DNA of 64,000 bases from positions 3,993,912 to 4,057,911 of the forward strand of contig JAVLUZ010000151.1 of NCBI GenBank assembly GCA_036768485.1. Direction: 5' to 3'. This document shows positions 57,822 to 64,000 of this stretch, piece by piece. Position 1 is the stretch's first letter; every line of letters starts with the position of its first letter. The DNA comes from Mermis nigrescens. Taxonomy: Eukaryota; Nematoda; Enoplea; Mermithida; Mermithidae. Made by a program: the position numbers and the translations under genes. The notes beneath the pieces are model-generated. The model saw only the letters and a program-made list of their open reading frames with translations, was not told the origin of the DNA and ran no database searches.

Positions 57822-58597
57822 TTAAGAAAACTCCTCTGTCCAGTTAGGCCAAAATCCTTTTTCAAAAGTGCGCTTAACTTTACTCAGTCGGACTTTATCG
57901 CCAATATTAAATTTAAAGACAACGTTCTGTTTATCAATCCTAAATGCTCTATTCAAGATGTCCGTCTCATTTTTTACGGTCACATTAGCTGGCGATGTAC
58001 CTATCGTACGATGCTTAGAGTGATTATAATTTTTCACTAAGTCGGGTAATATGTCAATATATTTATACGAATTACTCTTTGTGAAGTACCGCCACATACG
58101 TTCTTTAAGAAATTTCTGGAACTCCGTTTGTAAATTCGGTCCCTGCGTCTGTTTTGAAGCTTGTACGGTTTTCGATTAGATGAATTTAAATGCTTTGAAA
58201 AGCGGTCAGAACATCTTTTTGAACTTTTAGATTTTAGAGGAAGAGACCATGCGTATTTTGAAAATGTTCATGCAATTCAAGAGATACTTAAAATTATCAT
58301 TATGCTTCGCTAAAGAATGAATATGTACACATCACATTGCCATTGCTCATCAATGCTGCTTACTAATACTTTATTTCGTGAATAATGCTTGAGGGCGGGT
58401 TTGTGTAAAGTATAAGTGGGTTGCTTTTCTAGCCAGGCACGTACTTGTTCTAATTTAACAGTCGGGCGAATCTTTTTGATGCGAGTGTAAAGTTGATTAA
58501 CGCCAGTGTATCCACTTTGTGGATCGTAGTACAGTTTCTTAAGTATTTTATCCATTCTTGAACAATTTTTAGCATTCCATCTATTTATAAACAACAT
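57822..58597 (-). pseudogene. Polinton integrase remnant
   Basis: The N-terminal piece (58597-58310) has the Polinton integrase pattern: LKKLYYDP, GVNQLY, a helix before YTLHKP, then the DEQWQCD catalytic start. The C-terminal piece (about 58155-57822) has YNHSKHRTIGTSPANV and a chromodomain-like FNIGDKVRLSK region. Between them is a frame break near 58140 after TDAGTEF (second catalytic Asp), and the stretch that normally carries the third catalytic residue is missing. It cannot encode an active enzyme. Confidence 0.8.
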
Positions 58598-58799
58598 TCC
58601 TATTGGATTCTCACCATCTAATGCAATAATTTTGTCTATAAATAAGGGTCAAGCAGTATATGTTATAGTTTTCCTCAAAGATGGATCAATTTTTGAAGTA
58701 AACGAACACTAATAATTTGTTCGTAGGTTTAAGTCAATTGCAAGGACGTTTCGCTAAAGTTTCGAAACCTTGATGACTGCTCTGATATAGAAGAGATGT

Positions 58800-59390
58800 T
58801 TGAGCAAGCTTATCCAGCAGATACTCAAGTATTACCCCGCAGACAGTCTGATAGGCATGCAAATTGGGCATTCGTGCCTTGACTTCCCTATATTAGTCCC
58901 CTTTACACAGCGTCAGTATCTGAACGCCGATAAAGTTTTCAGTATTATAGAAAACATAGAACAGTCCAATAAGGAGCTTAGCTTTGACGAAGATATGATC
59001 TTCAAGGTAGTCGTAGTAGACAAACAACCATTAATTGGTAGAGGAGCGTACATTAAAATTGCATCAACCGATAATTTATCACTACCCCGAGCTGTTGTTA
59101 CAGGAATATAAAGCTGGACAAGAGCCCTAAATGGGAGTCTATTAGGAAAGGAGATAAAAGCCGTTGCACGCTACAAAAGCAGCTAGCTTTAGATTTAATG
59201 CACAAAGCTAACCTCAGCACTGATAAAGAAAAATACGGTCTTGATGCTGTTGAAAATTCAAAACGTTCTGGTACCTGACTACCAAATTAAAGTTTACTCG
59301 GACAATATTTTGCTTTATGAAGGGCCAAAGGCCATCAAAATAACTAATTTGCGCGTAGATAATAATCGCTACGATCTAATGACGAAATAG
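58800..59390 (+). pseudogene. Polinton protein-primed DNA polymerase B, N-terminal remnant
   Basis: A first open part (58800-59111) with LIGMQIGHSCLDFPILVPF and NIEQSNKELSFDEDMIFKV resembles the N-terminal region of Polinton PolB. A stop at 59109-59111 is followed in another frame by LQKQLALDLMHKANLSTDK, and after a further shift by VLVPDYQIKVYS and a LLYEGPKA segment, ending TAG at 59388-59390. The exonuclease and polymerase domains are absent. At least two frame breaks. Confidence 0.7.
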
Positions 59391-59433
59391 CTGACTACTG
59401 TAAACTGACTATAACGGCTATAGAGAACGCAGT

Positions 59434-59513
59434 TGCGTTTGTGGAGGTGGCGCTTGTGGAGGTGGCGTTTGTGGCGGTGGCACTTGTGGACCCCCACGGG
59501 GACTGATACCCCC

Positions 59514-59564
<51 letters not shown>
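59434..59564. repeat. 18-bp tandem repeat followed by an AC microsatellite
   Basis: GTTTGTGGAGGTGGCGCTTG-type 18-bp units (59434-59490), then about 25 AC dinucleotides (59515-59564). Confidence 0.85.
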
Positions 59565-59566
<2 letters not shown>

Positions 59567-59689
59567 TCTTACCCTTCCCACCTAGGCTTACTGGCAGGTT
59601 TGGGCATGTTTATTATAATTGATTACTAGTTATAAAAAATTGATCTCCATAGAGAACTTTACATCCATCCGTTTGACGCCATCAGGCAG

Positions 59690-60055
59690 TGTAATCGGCA
59701 TACTCTAGGTTACGCGCTAAAATTTTGTTCACAGCACACCTTATATATCTTACCCTGAAAGTTTGAGCTAAATACGCCCTATAGTTCTCGAAATATAGTA
59801 ATTATATGAGAAAGTGTAAAGTAAATTGATATACTGTAGGTAAATTTTTGTAATACTTACAGATAGTATTCACCCTACTCTGAAAATTTGAGCTAAATCC
59901 ACCCTATAGTTCTTGAAATATAAGTAGTGCTATACGAGAAAGTGTAAAGTAAATTGGTATACTGTAGGCTGCGCGCTGAAATTTATATGCGTAGCATGCC
60001 TCGCCTATATACATCATACTCTGAAAATTTGAGCCCTGATCCGACCGTTGGTTCT
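59690..60055. repeat. About three tandem units of ~130 bp inside the Polinton
   Basis: Blocks CTCTGAAAATTTGAGCTAAA, CCCTATAGTTCT(C/T)GAAATAT and GAGAAAGTGTAAAGTAAATT recur. Polintons often carry minisatellite arrays near one end. Confidence 0.7.
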
Positions 60056-60540
60056 TGACTTACGCTTTTCAGAAATAACCCCCTGATAATAACCCTGCAC
60101 AACCCCCAAGTTGTATCCTCCTGACCCTGGGCCCTGAGCTGGCGCGCGCCCCTTCCCCGGGCAGGTTCGGGCAGGACCCTGGCCCCATTTTGCCTCCTGG
60201 CGCAACCTCGATTTTGGGCCAGGGAGCAGATCTGCCTATCTATAGCACTGTATAGGTTATAACGTTGCCCCCTAGGGTGGCACGGTATACTACTGTAAAC
60301 ATTATAGATTTCGTTTATACACTTTCATCTGAAACTTCAAGAATTATTTAAACAGACACTTTTTAGAGGCCGCAGAATATACTTCGATTTTTTGAGTTGC
60401 TTAGAGAAAGTGTGATTTTTATCAGATTTTGCGACTTTAGGTAGCTTTTTCCTAGTCCCTTCCTTTTACATCCTTAACAATCCACAATTCCAAGTATATT
60501 CCTCTTTTTTGTTCCATCGGAGCATTTTTCTTTGCTATAC

Positions 60541-62035
60541 TATAATATACTTGGCCATCCTTTTTCTTATATGTTTATCACAGCGAGTGCGAAATTTGTG
60601 TCCCCCTCAAAGCAACAACAGCACACACCTGAGAGGTGCGGTTTTTTAATCGATGGATAATTAAAAAATTCGATGCCCGTCTTTTTTTTGTTTACACTCA
60701 ATACCGAGTTAGCAATAAGTGTGTAAAAAGTAAACCAAAAAGTCAAATAATTTGCGGGGGGCCAATTTTTTAAATATTGCCTCCGAGTTGTAGATTACGA
60801 ATCTGAACTTAAAATTTCTTTACACCCAATAGTTGTTACAAAAAAGTGTAAATTATACGTGTTTTTTACTCTTTGCGTGTCCTTCAGCTTATCTAACTCA
60901 AATTTGGTTTCTGTGCAGTCCAATTAGTTTAATAATGTAGAGGGTTGCAATATCTCAAACGCAATTTTTTTCTTGTTTAACGCAATATTTCTTGATCTCT
61001 GATCGTTTTAGTGTAAAGGGTTCGAGACGAAAAATGAAATTCCTTCGGCTACTCCGCTAAGTAGGGGGAACATGCTAATTATGCTTAAAATGTGCCTTGA
61101 CCTTAGTGTTACAGATTCTAGTTTATTTTGTTTCTATACAGCCAATATTGCATTATATGCACAAGTGTAGAGTTTACACTGAGAAGCACTTTTCCGCCCA
61201 GAGCATTGGGTATCAAATAATTTGCGGAGGGCCAATTTTCTTAAAACAATGTTGCTCCTGAGTTGTAGATTACGAATCTGAAATTGAAATTTCTTTTCAC
61301 TCAATGATTCTTGCACAAAAGTGTAAAGTAAACGAATTTTTTTACTGTTAGCGTGTCCTTCAGCTTATCTAAATCAATTTTGGTTTCTGTGCAGTCCAAT
61401 TAGTTTTATAATGTAGAGGGTTGGAATATCTCAAATCCAAATTTTTTTTCCCTTTTAACGCAATATCTCTTTATCTTTGATCGTTTTAGTGTAAAAGGTT
61501 CGTGACTAAAAACCAAATTTCTTCAGCTACTCCACTAAGTAGGCGGAACATGCTAATTATGCTTTAAATGTGCCCTAACCTCAACGTTACAGATCCTAGT
61601 TTATTTTGTTTCTATACACCCAACATTGCGCTATTCGCCTAAGTGTAAAGTTTACACTGAGAAGCACTTTTCCGCCCAGAGCATTGGGTATCAAACAATT
61701 TGCGGAGGGCTATTTTTTTAAAATGTTTCCCTTGAGTTGTAGATTTCGAATCTGACCTTAAAATTTCTTCACACTCAATGGTTGTTGCACAAAAGTGTAA
61801 GTATACGAGTTTTTTACTGTAAGCGTGTCCTAGAGCTTATCTAGCTCAATCTTGGTTTCTGTGCAGTCCAATTGGTTTTATAATGTAGAGGGCTACAATA
61901 TCTCGAAATGTAAAATTTTTCTCTTTTAACGCAATATTCCTTGATCTATGATCATTTTAGTGTAAAGGGTTCGAGACGAAAAAAGAAATTTCTTCAGCTA
62001 CTTGCTCCCCCCATAATTTTGACGCTGCCCACCAA
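60541..62035 (+). repeat. GTGTAAA-rich tandem repeat block, right part
   Basis: Three clear units of about 470 bp starting CAAATAATTTGCGG at 60745, 61214 and 61692. Each has TTGTAGATTACGAATCTGA, GTGTCCTTCAGCTTATCTA, TGTGCAGTCCAATTAG(T) and AAGTGTAAAGTTTACACTG. It starts with the same GGCCATCC...TTTATCACAGCGAG lead as the left block at 53961. Confidence 0.8.
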
Positions 62036-62075
62036 TGGATATATGGCCTGAATTATTAAATAAAAGAAGGGAACT

Positions 62076-62628
62076 AGCAAAGAAAAATGCTTCGATGGAA
62101 CAAAAAAGGTAAATATGCTTGGATTTCTTCATTGCTAAGGATGTAAAAGGAGGGAACTAGGGGAAATTTCCCTGTATGCGCAGAAGCCATAGGAATGTGC
62201 TAAACAGTTAGACTTCCCTAAACAACGCAAAAATCGAAGTATGTATTATTTATTTAATGAAATCTGACCTTCCACAATGCTCTGGAGTAAAAGATAATAG
62301 TGTAAACTTTACACCTACATGGCCGACTCAATAGTTTTCTTGAAAAACCACAAAAATTTCTTAAAAATTTTCCAAAATAAAGTTATCAAAATAGTCGCCA
62401 TCATAATCGAAATTACTACGGAAGATCTGCAGAAACGCGCATAGGCCGCAGAATACGAGTATACTTTGATTTTTGCGTTGTTTAGAGAAAGTCTAACTGT
62501 TTAGCACATTCCTATGGCTTCTGCGCATATAGGGAAATTTTCCCTGGTTCCGTCCTTTTACATCCTTAGCAATGAAGAAATTCAAGCATATTTACCTTTT
62601 TTGTTCCATCGGAGCATTTATTTTTGCT
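62076..62628. mobile_element. Inverted-repeat element (copy 3)
   Basis: 553 bp: arms 62076-62243 and 62447-62628 are inverted (AGCAAAGAAAAATGCT / AGCAAAAATAAATGCTCCGA). The centre contains GTGTAAACTTTACACC. No coding capacity. Confidence 0.75.
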
Positions 62629-62923
62629 AGTAGTTCCTACTGATCATGCAATCTATCCGAATCCTGAACTTTAATGTCGCTTAGTCTTTTTTATGTTTTT
62701 TGTTACACACCGCTTTAGCAGTTTACCTATGTTGTGTGATTTTACTTTCTATTTGTATTGATTCAACAATGATGACTCAAACAGATTTGAATCATTCCTC
62801 CAGTTCAGAAAGCTCATTTATTATTTTGTTACTTATTGCTTGTTTTTCTACTAGGTAAATGCAAGTGTATTTTTATATATGTATTGAACATGACCTGAAG
62901 AGGTTTATCTTACTGTTGTACAG

Positions 62924-63031
62924 CTTATTTCGGAATTGTGCATGAGAGTTGCTCCAAGTATGCCCCATGGAGCTAATTTTGAAACTGCATACGTAGCCAT
63001 GCACTCCATTGACAAAGACGTCATTAAGCGG
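62924..63031 (+). CDS. UBA gene, exon 4
   Basis: 36 codons between TTGTACAG and CGG|gtaaga: LISELCMRVAPSMPHGANFE, then TAYVAMHSIDKDVIKR. Phase 0 at both ends fits exon 3, although the intron would be about 9.1 kb. It reads as a conserved globular segment; the family is not recognised. The gene continues past the window. That it belongs to the same gene as exons 1-3 is inferred from strand and phase only. Confidence 0.7.
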
Positions 63032-63230
63032 GTAAGATCGCATATAAATTATAGGTAAGTAGGTAGGTACCTACCAATCTAATATTAGGATGGGTAACGA
63101 ACGACATGATATGAAGAAAGTTGTAAATTATGCAAATGACGAGTGCTTACATGGCTGAATTTTTTCGCTGAACTAAAAATCAGCTGAGTATGCAATTAGA
63201 AAGAAAGCTATGAGTAATTTTCGAATGTGT

Positions 63231-63520
63231 CCCAACATGGCCACCAGTCCCAACACGGCCATCGTCCCAACACGGCCACCAAACTTCCCAACACGGCCAC
63301 CGTCCCAATACGGCCGCCGTCCCAACATGGCCACCGTCCCAACATGGCCACCGTCCCAACACGGCCACCGTCCCAACACGGCCACCAAACTTCCCAATAC
63401 GGCCACCGTCCCAACACGGCCACCGTCCCAACATGGCCACCGTCCCAACACGGCCATCAAAATTCCCAACATGGCCACCGTCCCAACAAAGCCACTGTCT
63501 CAACAAGGCCACTTTCAATG
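63231..63520. repeat. 17-bp minisatellite
   Basis: About 16 units of CCCAACACGGCCACCGT with point variants and spacers (AAACTT, AAAATT). Because 17 is not a multiple of 3, all frames are open on both strands and give Pro/Thr/His-rich or Trp/Gly-rich ORFs; none is called as a gene. Confidence 0.9.
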
Positions 63521-63699
63521 TATTTTAATCATTTAAAAGATATTAATAGTTAATTACAGGAAGGTAATTAGGCGTGGATACACATGTGACAGCAATTAAA
63601 TTGATGACTAAAGTTAGTTTTTTACATGCGTAAAGGATTTTGCATGCAGCGAAGCATGGTTCTGCACTGTGGTTGGGTTGTACATGTTGGGCGCATCGG

Positions 63700-63960
63700 A
63701 AACATTCAGCACCGAAATTCTGGGGGGGGTGCAAAATTTTTCAAAGTCAAAAAGTGGTCTTAAAAATGGTGGTATGGCGAACAAAACTCCATTTTTCAAC
63801 GCTTCTCATCGAGCACTATCCAGTGGCATCAGAAAATCGCGAAAAAAACAAGAAAAATTTCAAAAATTGAATTCTGGGGATATTTTGGTTTCTGGGGGGT
63901 ATTCGAACTTATGGGAGGTGCATATCCCCCAGCCCCCCCCACGTCCACGTATGGTGAAGG
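63700..63960 (+). repeat. Family F repeat copy
   Basis: CACCGAAATTCTGGGGGGGG start, GCTTCTCATCGAGCACTATC and ATTGAATTCTGGGGATATTT inside. Confidence 0.6.
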
Positions 63961-64000
63961 TCTTGTTGAGGCAGTGGCTTTGTTGGGACGGTGGCCATGT
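63957..64000 (-). repeat. Inverted copy of the minisatellite end
   Basis: The reverse complement of 63957-64000 matches 63468-63513 almost base for base (ACATGGCCACCGTCCCAACA then AAGCCACTG). The array may continue inverted beyond the window. Confidence 0.85.

Larger units (their letters stand above)
57129..60294. mobile_element. Internally deleted Polinton/Maverick
   Basis: Inverted repeats of about 140 bp (57129-57270 and 60155-60294) start AGTAGTATACCGTGCC. Polintons characteristically begin with AG and duplicate 6 bp. The flanks here are GTAAAAC (57122-57128) and GTAAAC (60295-60300), equal except for one inserted A. It contains integrase remnants on the minus strand and a protein-primed DNA polymerase B N-terminal remnant on the plus strand. 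Full elements are roughly 15-20 kb; this one is 3.2 kb, so most genes (capsid, ATPase, protease) are missing. Inactive. Confidence 0.85.
56582..60536. mobile_element. Inverted-repeat element (copy 2) holding a Polinton remnant
   Basis: Outer arms 56582-56752 and about 60368-60536 are inverted copies of the same ~170-185-bp TIR as at 13787 and 62076 (AGCAAAGAAAAATGCTCCGA ends). The segment 56760-57000 is related to the centre of copy 1. The rest of the interior is the Polinton at 57129-60294. Confidence 0.75.

Noticed and set aside
63231..63520. CRISPR-like array
   Set aside because: Units are 17 bp and directly adjacent with no unique spacers of constant length, in a eukaryotic context.
63173..63553. 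Several long ORFs on both strands
   Set aside because: All are translations of the 17-bp minisatellite in different frames.

Overview
The window is animal nuclear DNA, most probably arthropod (inferred). It is AT-rich, its genes are split by spliceosomal introns, and it is saturated with nested DNA transposons of the hAT, Tc1/mariner, piggyBac-like and Polinton types plus one non-LTR retrotransposon fragment. No bacterial-type organisation is present.

Positions 1-45132 hold the first half of one gene on the minus strand: the U5 snRNP helicase Brr2 (SNRNP200). I could follow 19 coding exons in perfect phase, from the start codon at 45132 down to 1857, about 1179 codons. They cover the N-terminal region, the PWI domain, all motifs of the first Ski2-like helicase cassette, its winged helix and the start of the first Sec63 unit. 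The second cassette must lie beyond the left edge. About 3.5 kb of coding sequence is spread over 43 kb because the introns are filled with repeats. One intron uses a GC-AG boundary, one is almost entirely a repeat copy, and one carries a tRNA-Val(CAC) gene.

Positions 45133-52552 separate Brr2 from a divergent plus-strand gene and are a stack of nested transposons. The divergent gene starts at 52553 with a UBA domain and continues in small exons at 53523, 53770 and 62924; I do not recognise the family. Its large last intron holds a GTGTAAA-rich tandem repeat in two blocks. Between the blocks sits a ~4 kb inverted-repeat element that contains a decayed 3.2 kb Polinton (Maverick) with integrase and DNA polymerase B remnants.

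Several short interspersed repeat families recur throughout. I name them A (ending near a CATGCTGTGCATG motif), B (ACAGGGG...GCCGTTAC), C (GGGCCGTAT...), D (GGGGGTATTACC...), E (TTTGTACATGTACAAAG-rich) and F (TCATCGAGCACTATCCA). Copy limits for these families are read by eye and are good to a few tens of bases. Target-site duplications (TSDs) are quoted where both flanks could be read. The right edge is a 17-bp minisatellite with an inverted copy of part of itself at the end of the window.
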